The notes under the pieces were generated by a model that saw only the letters and a list, made by a program, of their open reading frames with translations, was not told the origin of the DNA and ran no database searches. From positions 1 to 62,874 of the forward strand of contig NZ_JAKOPM010000012.1 in assembly GCF_022288805.1 (NCBI RefSeq): a stretch of DNA of 62,874 nt, written 5' to 3'. Below, in pieces: positions 41,644-51,764 of the stretch (its first letter is position 1; every line of letters starts with the position of its first letter). The translations under genes and the position numbers were made by a program. This DNA is from Corynebacterium yonathiae. Its GTDB lineage: Bacteria > Actinomycetota > Actinomycetes > Mycobacteriales > Mycobacteriaceae.

Positions 41644-41820
41644 TTACTTGGAGGACAGGTCGGAAAGACCCTCAAAGGAAGCGATGGACTTGCCGAACTG
41701 TGCATCATCGCCACCCAGGAACAAGTTCAGGAAGTTGGAAACACCGTTGATGATGTCGTTCCAGCCATTCCAGGTGTCAACGAAGTTGTCCAGGTGGGTG
41801 ATAACGTCAGAGAGATCTAT
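41644..41820 (-). CDS. porH: PorH-like channel peptide with apparent ATA start codon
   Basis: A 58-codon reading frame reading x-DLSDVITHLDNFVDTW at the start and FEGLSDLSSK at the end. C. glutamicum PorH has 57 residues, begins MDLS and ends in Ser-Ser. An AGGAG lies 7 bases before the codon at 41820-41818, which is ATA. There is no ATG, GTG or TTG in frame between the upstream in-frame stop and this codon, and none useful downstream. PorH is the partner of PorA and needs no signal peptide. The gene is called from its position, length, ends and Shine-Dalgarno sequence. Either ATA is used for initiation, or this is a sequencing error or recent start-codon mutation. Confidence 0.75.
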   Translation of the reverse strand: MDLSDVITHLDNFVDTWNGWNDIINGVSNFLNLFLGGDDAQFGKSIASFEGLSDLSSK

Positions 41821-42180
41821 GCTTGAACTCCTAAAATAGATCCGAAGCTATCTTGCCCCGGAGGGGTTTGCAGTTTACAGACACCCTCAGTGGACGTCAC
41901 ACGAATTATTTCGACACAAGTTCGAACGAAAGCAAGTCAAATTCGCATAAAAATTACGGCGCGCAGGCAACTTGATAAGGGTGGGTCATATTCTATAGGA
42001 GCTATTAAAAACACCTTTTACCCCAGATCAAGGCCTGCTGAACTGGGTTTTCCACCACACACCAAATAGTTAGATGAATTAAAACTTAACACTGTAATAC
42101 TTTTCGGTGTAACCAACGATAGATAGTCCTGAAACCCACCTCGGAAGCGGAAGATTTTTACAAATCTCTACTCTTCAGCT

Positions 42181-42195
42181 ACCCCTATACGGGGT
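42181..42195. promoter_or_regulatory. CsoR-like or other operator palindrome
   Basis: ACCCC-TATAC-GGGGT is a perfect 5-5-5 dyad. It resembles operators of copper or nickel sensors of the CsoR/RcnR family, but no metal gene is adjacent. The identity of any binding protein is not known. Confidence 0.25.
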
Positions 42196-42392
42196 CTCTG
42201 GGACGTATGATTTAGGTATTAAAAGCTGTGGCGGTAATTATTACGCCATCCACCGCAGTAAAGTTCCAAGGCATCCATTAACCTGCAGCCCAAATCGAAA
42301 CCAGCTATGACAAGCATTTTCGGACAGCTTTCTCGCCTGGACGAGGCGTCGCTTTATCGCACCACTCAAGCAAAATTGTGCAGACACGCCGG

Positions 42393-42435
42393 AGCGCCCC
42401 GCATCATGCGCTCTAAAGCACACAAGCGGGGCGCT
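42393..42435 (-). terminator. Hairpin downstream of groEL
   Basis: A 10-bp perfect stem (42393-42402 with 42426-42435) encloses a 23-base loop. It lies beyond the first hairpin after groEL and may be a back-up terminator; there is no T-tract. Confidence 0.45.
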
Positions 42436-42444
42436 TAGAAGGGA

Positions 42445-42472
42445 CTAGGAGGCCCTGAGGGCCGTGTCCTAG
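42445..42472 (-). terminator. groEL terminator hairpin
   Basis: CTAGGA-GGCCC (42445-42455) pairs with GGGCC-GTG-TCCTAG (42459-42472), leaving a three-base bulge and a three-base loop. It starts 18 bases after the groEL stop. There is no T-tract, so termination strength is uncertain. Confidence 0.6.
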
Positions 42473-42490
42473 ATCTTATCGGGTCTTTCC

Positions 42491-44230
<1,740 letters not shown>

Positions 44231-44254
44231 TCAACCACAACGATGTAGATATAT

Positions 44255-44281
44255 CTGGCACTCGTACTGTGCGAGTGCTAA
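44255..44281 (-). promoter_or_regulatory. CIRCE operator (HrcA site) of groEL
   Basis: On the minus strand TTAGCACTC-N9-GAGTGCCAG matches the CIRCE consensus TTAGCACTC-N9-GAGTGCTAA in all but two bases. It predicts repression by HrcA. A further half-site, TGGCACTC on the plus strand, lies at 44291-44298. Confidence 0.93.
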
Positions 44282-44315
44282 CGACCATTCTGGCACTCTC
44301 CTACCGCGACTGCAA

Positions 44316-44347
44316 GAAAAAATGGCGCCCCCGCGAAGGGACGCCAC
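44316..44347 (-). terminator. Terminator near groEL promoter and OPT start region
   Basis: GGCGTCCC (minus strand, 44345-44338) pairs with GGGGCGCC (44331-44324) with one G-U pair, followed by ATTTTTTC. It lies between the upstream OPT gene, which ends at 44370, and the groEL promoter, so it should stop OPT transcripts from reading into groEL. Confidence 0.85.
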
Positions 44348-44369
44348 TAGATAAGGAATGGATCAGAAG

Positions 44370-46340
44370 CTAGGAGCTCTTCACTGTGCGCTTGGTCCAG
44401 CGGTAGATAAAGGTCAGCGCGACAATAAAGAGAATCAGGCCAACGACGGTGGCAGAGGCCCCACCTTCAAAGATCTCGAGTGGACTCTCGCCGCCAGCGG
44501 CGGCGATAATACCGGCGTTGACCACGCCAAAGAGGGACTCACCCACGATCAGGCCAGTGGCCAGCAAGGTGCCCATACGCTTGGCAAACTCGGGGCGGAC
44601 CTGCTTCGCGGCCCACTTATCGTAGAAGGTTCCCAAGATAGCGCCGATGGGGATAACGATGGTCAGTGCGGCCGGTAGGTACATACCCATGCCAGCGGCC
44701 AGCGGGGACAACGAGTACTTATTGGTGAACTTGCGCAGGAGTTCGTCAATAATAATAAGGACAGCACCAATCGCCATGCCGATAAAGATGAGGTTCCAAT
44801 CCAGCGAACTGTCAAAGATGCCGGAAGCAACCGAAGACATCAGGGCGGCCTGCGGGGCGGCCAAGGCATCTTCGCCGGCGCCTTCCATTCCTTGAAAACC
44901 AAAGCCATGGAGCATGACCTGCAGAATCGGCGGAATAACTAGGGAGCCGAAAACGACGCCGATAATGAGCGCCACCTGCTGTTTCCACGGAGTTGCACCG
45001 ACGAGCTGACCGGTCTTGAGATCCTGCAGGTTGTCATTGGAAATGGTGGCGATGCCAAAGACAATGGCCGCGGTAAAGAGCGTGTAGGCCACCAAGGACA
45101 AAGGATCAGCGCTGGTGCCGCGGGTAACGGCGGCAATGATCAAAGAGGCCGCAAGCACGGCGATGATGCCGATGGAAGAAATCGGCGAGTTAGATGCACC
45201 AATCAGGCCGGCCATGTAGCCGCAGACGGAGGCGATAATGAGGCCCACCAAGAGGGTAAAGAGGACGGAGACGGTAATGAGCGCGGCCATGTGGTCGTGA
45301 ATATCGGTACCGCGGACGAAGTCCCATAAAAGCAGCGCGATGGGCACCATGAGCGCCACGATGGTGGTGGCGACATAGGGGAAAGGAATATCGCGTTCGG
45401 TGACATCCACTGCGGAGCCGGACTTGCGGGCGCGGGAAGAAGCTAGGGACTGGCGGATGCCCACAGCAATGGGCCCGGCAATTTTCAGCAAGGTCCAAAT
45501 AGCGGCAATGGCCATGGTGCCTACGCCGATGAAGCGGATGTCATCGGAGAAGGTGGTATCGACGACGTCGGCAAGCGCGGTGGCGCCCGTGACATCACCG
45601 GCGGTGAAAATAGGCAGCAAAATGAAGTAGGAAATCACAACGCCAACCAGCATGGCAATGCCCACCGGCAGGCCTACTAGGTGGCCCACGCCAATGAGGG
45701 CGGTAGACAGGCTCGTGCCCAGGGTGGTCGCACCGGCACCGAGCTTGAAATAGGCGGTGGCCTCGGAGGCTGCGGCCTTCATTGCGGTCAGCAGCGCCAT
45801 CACGGCCGAGGTAATGCCGCCGGCGACGATAACCCGCAAGCCCTTGGCATTTTCTTCCTGGCTGTTATCGGAAGCATTTTCATCGCCGACCTTGAGGACC
45901 TCAGCCGCGGCCACGCCCTCCGGGTAGGGCAGATCGGAACCGGTGACCAAGGCACGACGCAACGGGATGGAATACATCACGCCCAGCACGCCGCCGATGA
46001 TGCACACGCCGGCCGTCTGCAGGAAGCCAAAGCCCTGCCAGTACCCCACCATAACCAAACCGGGAAGGACGAAAATGATGGCGGATAAGGTGCCCGCGGC
46101 AGAGGCAATAGTCTGCACAATGTTGTTTTCTTTAATGTTGTGGCCCTTGAACCGGCGCAGCACCGCCATGGAAATCACGGCGGCCGGGATGGAGGTAGCA
46201 AAGGTCAAGCCCACCTTCAGGCCTAGGTAAACGTTGGCAGCGGTGAAGATGAGGGTAATCAGGCCACCGACGAGGATGCCGCGCAGAGTCAGCTCGGGCA
46301 GGGAGGCCTTGGAACCTGCGGCGGAAGTTACGTTCGCCAT
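44370..46340 (-). CDS. OPT family oligopeptide transporter
   Basis: A 656-residue integral membrane protein with about 15 spans. Family features include LTLRGILVGGLITLIFTAANVYLGLKVGLTFATSIPAAVISMAVL at the N-terminus, where the gate-forming helices begin, and SNDNLQDLKTGQLVGATPWKQQ near residue 430. Bacterial OPT proteins import peptides or metal-chelate complexes by proton symport. An M20 dipeptidase is encoded divergently next door. A role in peptide feeding is likely but inferred. Confidence 0.92.
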   Translation of the reverse strand: MANVTSAAGSKASLPELTLRGILVGGLITLIFTAANVYLGLKVGLTFATSIPAAVISMAVLRRFKGHNIKENNIVQTIASAAGTLSAIIFVLPGLVMVGYWQGFGFLQTAGVCIIGGVLGVMYSIPLRRALVTGSDLPYPEGVAAAEVLKVGDENASDNSQEENAKGLRVIVAGGITSAVMALLTAMKAAASEATAYFKLGAGATTLGTSLSTALIGVGHLVGLPVGIAMLVGVVISYFILLPIFTAGDVTGATALADVVDTTFSDDIRFIGVGTMAIAAIWTLLKIAGPIAVGIRQSLASSRARKSGSAVDVTERDIPFPYVATTIVALMVPIALLLWDFVRGTDIHDHMAALITVSVLFTLLVGLIIASVCGYMAGLIGASNSPISSIGIIAVLAASLIIAAVTRGTSADPLSLVAYTLFTAAIVFGIATISNDNLQDLKTGQLVGATPWKQQVALIIGVVFGSLVIPPILQVMLHGFGFQGMEGAGEDALAAPQAALMSSVASGIFDSSLDWNLIFIGMAIGAVLIIIDELLRKFTNKYSLSPLAAGMGMYLPAALTIVIPIGAILGTFYDKWAAKQVRPEFAKRMGTLLATGLIVGESLFGVVNAGIIAAAGGESPLEIFEGGASATVVGLILFIVALTFIYRWTKRTVKSS

Positions 46341-46567
46341 GCCAGGTCCTTTCTATTCTCGGCTATGAAAGTTTCTTGTTTCACCCACGCAGCGGGCCGC
46401 AGCCAGCCAGGTCCGTTTCTGCCTGTTTGGCGCCGGTTTCATTCCCGGATTGGGTTCGAACGGACAGAATCCGCACAGGGTGGAATGAATAAATTTTAGT
46501 TCACCACCCCAGCGTTTTCCTATTCCGGTTGCTCTATAGCTTGGGGCGGGCGGGTACCGTAGAGACC

Positions 46568-47935
46568 ATGACTGCACTTACTGAAAGCATCCGCAACGAC
46601 CGCGAGACCATTTTCCGCCAGCTCAGCGAGCTCGTGGCCTTCAACTCCGTCCACGACGAGGAGAGCTTGGAGGAGCAGACCAAAGGCGCAAGCCAGTGGG
46701 TTAAATCCGCTTTGGAAGAGGCCGGGGTTAGCGTCGAGACCATCACCACCGCCGATGGCTCCACCGCCATCTTGGGCGAGCGCAAGGGTGATGAGGGTGC
46801 CAAGACGGTTCTACTTTACTCCCACTATGACGTGGTGCCGGCCGGCAACCGCGAGGCTTGGGAGTCCGATCCATTTACCCTTACCGAGCGCGAGGCCGCC
46901 GATGGCTCCACCCGCTGGTATGGCCGCGGCGCCGCAGATTGCAAGGGCAATGTGGCCATGCACCTGGCCGCCCTGCGCGCAGTGGACCATAACGGCGGCA
47001 CCAAGGTCAATCTGAAGTACCTCATCGAGGGCTCTGAGGAGCGCGGCGGCGAGGGCCTGTCCCAGCTGATCAAGGACCGCCCGGAGCTTTTTGCTGCCGA
47101 CGCCATCCTCATCGCCGATGCCGGCAACGCCGCCGTGGGCCAGCCCACCTTGACCACTTCTCTTCGCGGCGGCGCGCAGATTGGCGTGCAGGTTGATACC
47201 TTGGCTTCCGCTGTTCACTCCGGTCAGTTCGGCGGCGCGGCCCCGGACGCCGCCAAGGCCCTGATGCGCGCCATCGACTCCCTGTCCGATGAGTATGGCC
47301 GCACCGTTATTGACGGCGTAGAGACCACCGCCGAGTGGTCCGGCCAGGAATACTCGGCCGAGGCTTTCCGCGCCGATGCACAGCTTCTGGAAGGCACCAA
47401 GATCATGGGCGAGGATGACCCAGCCGGCCCCACCCCGGTGGCCAATATGGTCTGGTCCCGCCCAGCCATTACCGTGACCGGCTTTACCTCTACCCCGGTT
47501 GCAGAAGCAGTCAACGCCGTGCCCGCCACAGCTTTAGCGCAGCTCAATCTGCGCGTGCCGGCCGGTGCCGATGCCGCTGCGATTGCCGACGCCGTGTGTG
47601 AGCACCTCCGCTCCCACACCCCATGGGGTGCCCAGGTCAAGGCCGAAGTGCTCGAGTCCAATGCCGGCTTTGCCACCGATCCGAAAAAGCCCGCCGCTGC
47701 CTTGCTGGGCGAGTGCCTTTCCGAGGCCTACGGCTCGGAAACCGCCGCACAGGGTATGGGTGGCTCTATCCCGCTGACCACCGAGCTACAAGAAGCTCAC
47801 CCGAGCGCAGAGATCGCCCTTTATGGCGTGGAGGAGCCAAAGTGCACCATCCACTCTGCTAATGAGTCCGTCGACCCCACCGAGATTGAAAACATCGCCG
47901 CCGCGGAAGCACTCTTCTTGCAGCGCTACGCCTAA
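46568..47935 (+). CDS. M20 family dipeptidase/metallopeptidase
   Basis: A cytoplasmic di-zinc exopeptidase, 455 residues. Metal-binding motifs are LLYSHYDVVPAG (first ligand His), YGRGAADCKGN (bridging Asp), EGSEERGG (catalytic Glu and ligand) and IADAGN. A dimerisation (lid) domain lies between about 195 and 320. It resembles the carnosinase/PepV branch more than DapE. I chose the ATG at 46568; an upstream in-frame ATG is far from any Shine-Dalgarno sequence. A perfect terminator follows. Confidence 0.92.
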   Translation: MTALTESIRNDRETIFRQLSELVAFNSVHDEESLEEQTKGASQWVKSALEEAGVSVETITTADGSTAILGERKGDEGAKTVLLYSHYDVVPAGNREAWESDPFTLTEREAADGSTRWYGRGAADCKGNVAMHLAALRAVDHNGGTKVNLKYLIEGSEERGGEGLSQLIKDRPELFAADAILIADAGNAAVGQPTLTTSLRGGAQIGVQVDTLASAVHSGQFGGAAPDAAKALMRAIDSLSDEYGRTVIDGVETTAEWSGQEYSAEAFRADAQLLEGTKIMGEDDPAGPTPVANMVWSRPAITVTGFTSTPVAEAVNAVPATALAQLNLRVPAGADAAAIADAVCEHLRSHTPWGAQVKAEVLESNAGFATDPKKPAAALLGECLSEAYGSETAAQGMGGSIPLTTELQEAHPSAEIALYGVEEPKCTIHSANESVDPTEIENIAAAEALFLQRYA

Positions 47936-47986
47936 AGGCTCGCTTCTGCTAGCTGCCGCGGCCACTATGATCTAGTGGCTCACCCC

Positions 47987-48025
47987 AACCCCGCATCCCA
48001 CGCCACTGGGATGCGGGGTTTCCTT
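47987..48025 (+). terminator. Terminator of the M20 peptidase gene
   Basis: A 14-bp perfect stem (47987-48000 with 48007-48020) with a six-base loop is followed by TCCTT. It is a strong structure, though the T-tract is short. Confidence 0.88.
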
Positions 48026-48281
48026 CTGCCCTAAAATACTGCAAACTAGCGGCATATAATACAGCGCATAAAATTATTCCTTTCGATGCCGTGGAAAAAC
48101 CGGTAAAGTGGCAAAAAGTTAGCCCCGCGCTCGGCCATGTTGCTTGCACTGTGCCGCCGCGGTGTACTCAGCGGCGCGCGGCCTGTGAATGTTCTCGCCT
48201 CTCATCAGTTGTGGCGCTCGTGGTATTCGCGGCAGCGGGGCACGGGAACGCGACACAACCATAAGGAGCGCAGTAACCAAC
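48026..48281 (+). promoter_or_regulatory. Promoter and long leader of the Mrp antiporter operon
   Basis: These 256 bases contain no gene that I can support. A perfect TATAAT at 48055-48060 predicts a transcript start near 48067. That leaves a leader of about 215 bases with GC-rich inverted segments (for example GCCGC at 48152-48156 with GCGGC at 48170-48174). AAGGAG at 48263-48268 serves mnhA. Whether the leader has a regulatory fold cannot be judged by eye. Confidence 0.5.
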
Positions 48282-51263
48282 GTGCTAATACTTTTGGGTG
48301 CCCTCATCGCCGCGACCGTGACCGCACCGCTACTAATCATGCGGATGGGGCGCCCGGCTTTTGGAATTTTGGCACTGGTCCCCGGCGCAGGGTTTGTGTG
48401 GACGCTCATTCACTTCCTGCGCGGCACTTTCAATGACAACGGTGAGATCCAGCACACCGTGGAATGGATGCCGTCTGCCAACCTCAGCTTTGATCTCCGC
48501 TTAGACGGATTAGGCGCGCTGTTTAGCCTCATCATCCTGGGCATGGGCGCGCTGGTGTTGGTGTATTGCTGGGGCTATTTCGACGGCACTCGGCGCCGCC
48601 TAGCCATGTTCGCCGCGCAGATGGTGGGCTTTGCCACCGCCATGTTTGGCTTGGTGGCCGCGGATAATTTCCTGCTGATGTACGTGTTCTGGGAGATTAC
48701 CTCCCTGCTGTCTTATCTCTTGGTCAGCTACTACGCAGAGCGCGCCTCTTCTCGCCGCGCCGCGCAGCAGGCGCTTATGGTCACCGTCTTGGGCGGGCTT
48801 TCTATGCTCATGGGCATTATTTTGCTGGGACGCCAAACCGGCGCGTGGACCTTTAGCGATATCGCAGCCTATGAGAATTTTGCGCAAACCCCCTATGTCA
48901 CGGTAGCCATCGTGCTCATTTTGGCGGGCGCGCTGACTAAATCCGCAATCGCTCCGGCGCACTTCTGGCTACCTGGTGCCATGGCGGCGCCGACACCGGT
49001 CTCTGCCTACCTGCACTCCGCTGCGATGGTTAAGGCAGGTATTTATCTAGTCGCGCGGCTGGCGCCGTCCATGTATGAAGTCGCCACCTGGCACGTGGTG
49101 GTTATCTCCCTCGGCGCATTTACCATGCTGCTCGGCGGTTGGATGGCGCTCAAGCAGCGCGACCTCAAGCTGGTTTTGGCCTATGGCACCGTCTCCCAAT
49201 TGGGCTTTATCACCTCCATTGCAGCCGTGGGGTCGCGAGAGGCCATGCAAGCCGGCCTCGCGCTAACCTTTGCGCACTCCCTGTTTAAGGCGGCGCTGTT
49301 TATGGTCGTCGGCGCTATCGACCACTGCTCGGGAACAAGAGACATCAGCAAGCTTTCCGGCTTGGGGCGCAAAGAGCCTTTCCTTTTTGGTATTGCCATC
49401 ATCTCCGGCCTATCTATGGCCGGCGTCCCACCGCTGTTCGGCTTCGTGGCCAAGGAAGCCGTGCTGGAAGCCACCATGCACGAAGAGCTCCTGGCCGGAA
49501 TGCCGCGCAATATGATGCTCGTGGCCTATGTCCTCGGTTCCATCCTCACCATGGCCTATACCCTGCGCTTTTTGTGGGGCGCCTTCGCCACCAAGCAGGA
49601 AATTAATGGTGCGGAGCCAGCAGAGGCCGTCGCCAAGATGCATCCCGTCACGATAGGATTGTGGCTCTCCCCTGCCCTGCTCACCGCCCTAACCGTGGCA
49701 CTTGGCGTGTTCCCCAAGCCACTCTCCGCGGCCATTGACCAGCACCTCAACTCCACTTTCGGCCCAAAGGAGCATAGCGAGCTAGCCCTGTGGCATGGAC
49801 TTACCGTGGCACTTGGTCTCTCGGTACTCATCATTGTGGGCGGTATCGTGCTGCACTGGCAACGCCAGACCTTGGTCAAGTGGCAATTCGCCTATCCCGC
49901 GCTGGGCAATGCGGATGATGCCTATGATTCGGTCATCGCTCATCTGCGCCAGCTCTCTCTGCGCACGACGGCAAGCACGCAGCGTGGCTCCCTGCAGCTG
50001 AACTTGACCGTCATCTTTGCAACGCTGATGCTGCTGCCGCTAGCTATGCTCATCAAGGGCGATCTCACCGATATCCGGATGATTGTGGCGGAAAATCCCT
50101 GGCAGATAGTGGCCGCCTTCATCATCATGGTGGCCGCGGTGGCCGCCACGGTCACCGATAACCGCCTGTCCGCCGTCATCATCGTTGGTGTAACAGGCTA
50201 TACGCTCGCGTTTATCTTTGCGCTACACGGTGCACCAGACCTAGCACTGACCCAGCTGCTCACTGAGACCATCGTGATGGTTCTTTTCATGCTGGTCTTG
50301 CGCCGCATGCCGGCCTCCACCGAGTGGAAGCAAGATCCCAAGATGGGGCGCCTGCGCGCCTGGCTTTCCGTGGGCGCCGGCCTCACAGTCACCGTGGTAG
50401 CGATGTTTGCTATTAACGCGCGCCAATCTAAACCCATCTCCGTGTTCATGCCGGATCTGGCCAAGGAGATCGGACACGGCGCCAATACCGTCAACGTCTT
50501 GCTAGTGGATCTGCGCGCGTGGGATACCTTCGGCGAAATTACGGTCATCATCGTTGCCGCACTGGGCGTGGTCTCGCTGATTTACCGCACCCAATCCTTC
50601 GGCCGCCAAAGCCGGCGCCCCACCCTGCGGGTTACCGGCCGGCGCTGGCTGGCCGCCGGGGTGGAATCTGAGAAGGCCCTCAACCGCTCGCTGATGATTG
50701 ACGTTTCCACCCGCGTGCTCTTCCCGTCCATGGTCGCGCTGTCCTTCTACTTTTTCTTCGCCGGCCACAACGCCCCGGGTGGCGGCTTTGCCGGCGGTCT
50801 CGTCGCTGCGCTGGCGCTCATTCTGCGCTACCTAGCCGGCGGGCGCGCGGAGCTGGAAGAGACCCTGCCCATCGACGCCGGCCGCACCATGGGTACCGGC
50901 CTCTTCCTGTCCGCTCTGGCCGCGGTGACCCCCATGTTCTTTGGGCACCCGCCGCTTACCAGCGGATACACCTCGCCGGAGATACCGCTCATCGGCAAGG
51001 TATCCCTACCTTCGGCTTTGGTCTTTGACGCCGGCGTCTACCTCATCGTCGTGGGGCTTACGCTCTATATCCTGAATTCCTTGGGTGCCAAGCTGGACGA
51101 GGAAGAGGATATGCGTAAGCAACGCGCCCGCGACCGCGCCCGCTCGCTGGCCCGGCAGCAACGCCAACGCACCGCCAAACAGAAGGCACAACGGGCCCAA
51201 CGCAAAGAAAAGAAACAAGCCGCCACCACAAGCACAGCTACTACGACCGGAGAGGAGAAATAA
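48282..51263 (+). CDS. mnhA: Mrp Na+/H+ antiporter, fused subunits A and B
   Basis: The largest subunit of the multi-component monovalent cation/proton antiporter. The 993-residue product has an NADH dehydrogenase chain 5-like membrane core (about 1-620), with the proton-antiporter segments AHFWLPGAMAAPTPVSAYLHSAAMVKAG and ALTFAHSLFKAALFM. The MnhA C-terminal domain follows. An MnhB-like part (about 820-960) contains PSMVALSFYFFFAGHNAPGGGFAGGL. It ends in a Lys/Arg/Gln-rich tail. I chose the GTG at 48282, 13 bases after AAGGAG. There is no separate mnhB, so A and B are fused. Confidence 0.93.
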   Translation: MLILLGALIAATVTAPLLIMRMGRPAFGILALVPGAGFVWTLIHFLRGTFNDNGEIQHTVEWMPSANLSFDLRLDGLGALFSLIILGMGALVLVYCWGYFDGTRRRLAMFAAQMVGFATAMFGLVAADNFLLMYVFWEITSLLSYLLVSYYAERASSRRAAQQALMVTVLGGLSMLMGIILLGRQTGAWTFSDIAAYENFAQTPYVTVAIVLILAGALTKSAIAPAHFWLPGAMAAPTPVSAYLHSAAMVKAGIYLVARLAPSMYEVATWHVVVISLGAFTMLLGGWMALKQRDLKLVLAYGTVSQLGFITSIAAVGSREAMQAGLALTFAHSLFKAALFMVVGAIDHCSGTRDISKLSGLGRKEPFLFGIAIISGLSMAGVPPLFGFVAKEAVLEATMHEELLAGMPRNMMLVAYVLGSILTMAYTLRFLWGAFATKQEINGAEPAEAVAKMHPVTIGLWLSPALLTALTVALGVFPKPLSAAIDQHLNSTFGPKEHSELALWHGLTVALGLSVLIIVGGIVLHWQRQTLVKWQFAYPALGNADDAYDSVIAHLRQLSLRTTASTQRGSLQLNLTVIFATLMLLPLAMLIKGDLTDIRMIVAENPWQIVAAFIIMVAAVAATVTDNRLSAVIIVGVTGYTLAFIFALHGAPDLALTQLLTETIVMVLFMLVLRRMPASTEWKQDPKMGRLRAWLSVGAGLTVTVVAMFAINARQSKPISVFMPDLAKEIGHGANTVNVLLVDLRAWDTFGEITVIIVAALGVVSLIYRTQSFGRQSRRPTLRVTGRRWLAAGVESEKALNRSLMIDVSTRVLFPSMVALSFYFFFAGHNAPGGGFAGGLVAALALILRYLAGGRAELEETLPIDAGRTMGTGLFLSALAAVTPMFFGHPPLTSGYTSPEIPLIGKVSLPSALVFDAGVYLIVVGLTLYILNSLGAKLDEEEDMRKQRARDRARSLARQQRQRTAKQKAQRAQRKEKKQAATTSTATTTGEEK

Positions 51264-51764
51264 ATGGAAGCCAACCTCTTCCTCCTTCTGGCCGCCGGCG
51301 TGCTCGTCGCAGCAGGCGTCTACCTGCTGCTCGACCGCGCCATGACCAAGATGCTGCTGGGCTTGTTGCTTCTAGGCAATGGAGCCAACCTCTTTCTGCT
51401 GCAGTCCGGCGGCTCGGCCGGTTCCCCTCCCATCGATGGCCGCGAGTCGGAGCCTTTCGGCGCCGAAATTGCAGATCCACTGGCACAGGCGATGATCCTT
51501 ACCGCCATCGTCATCTCCATGGCGCTAACGGCCTTCATCCTTACCCTGGCCTACCGCCAGTACCGCTACCGTACGGACGATGTCATTGAAGATGACGCGG
51601 AAGATACCGCTATTGCCGCCAAGGCTGCGCGCCCCGGTAATGCGGCCGCTAGCCCGGACCACGATGCCTCCAATGATCCAACTACGGGCCGCGCCACCAA
51701 GCAAGGCGATAACTTCGGCCCCGCATCCTTCGAGGAACCGGTAAAGGGGGCCCACGATGAGTGA
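51264..51764 (+). CDS. mnhC: Mrp Na+/H+ antiporter subunit C
   Basis: An NADH dehydrogenase 4L-like subunit of the antiporter, 166 residues with three membrane spans. The spans include LLAAGVLVAAGVYLLLDRAMTKMLLGLLLLGNGANLFLLQSGG and DPLAQAMILTAIVISMALTAFIL. The polar C-terminus of about 60 residues is longer than in Bacillus. The ATG abuts the mnhA stop. The next gene overlaps by 8 bases. Confidence 0.93.
   Translation: MEANLFLLLAAGVLVAAGVYLLLDRAMTKMLLGLLLLGNGANLFLLQSGGSAGSPPIDGRESEPFGAEIADPLAQAMILTAIVISMALTAFILTLAYRQYRYRTDDVIEDDAEDTAIAAKAARPGNAAASPDHDASNDPTTGRATKQGDNFGPASFEEPVKGAHDE

Larger units (their letters stand above)
41821..42490. other. Intergenic region between porH and groEL
   Basis: I see no convincing gene in these 670 bases. 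The half next to porH is AT-rich and should hold the porH-porA promoter; TAGAAT-like -10 candidates exist on the minus strand near 41990, but none stands out. A palindrome with an ACCCC/GGGGT core lies at 42181-42195, and two hairpins follow groEL at 42393-42472. A 60-codon open frame at 42241-42423 shows no gene-like features. Confidence 0.6.

Noticed and set aside
41638..41839. Two overlapping plus-strand open frames of about 62 codons over the porH region
   Set aside because: Neither has a plausible ribosome-binding site and both lie antisense to the PorH-like frame, which has synteny, length and Shine-Dalgarno support.
42241..42423. A 60-codon minus-strand open frame downstream of groEL
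   Set aside because: It starts within the groEL terminator hairpin, has an unusual residue composition and no known family pattern.
48119..48409. A 96-codon minus-strand open frame over the mnhA leader
   Set aside because: It runs antisense into mnhA and has no family pattern.
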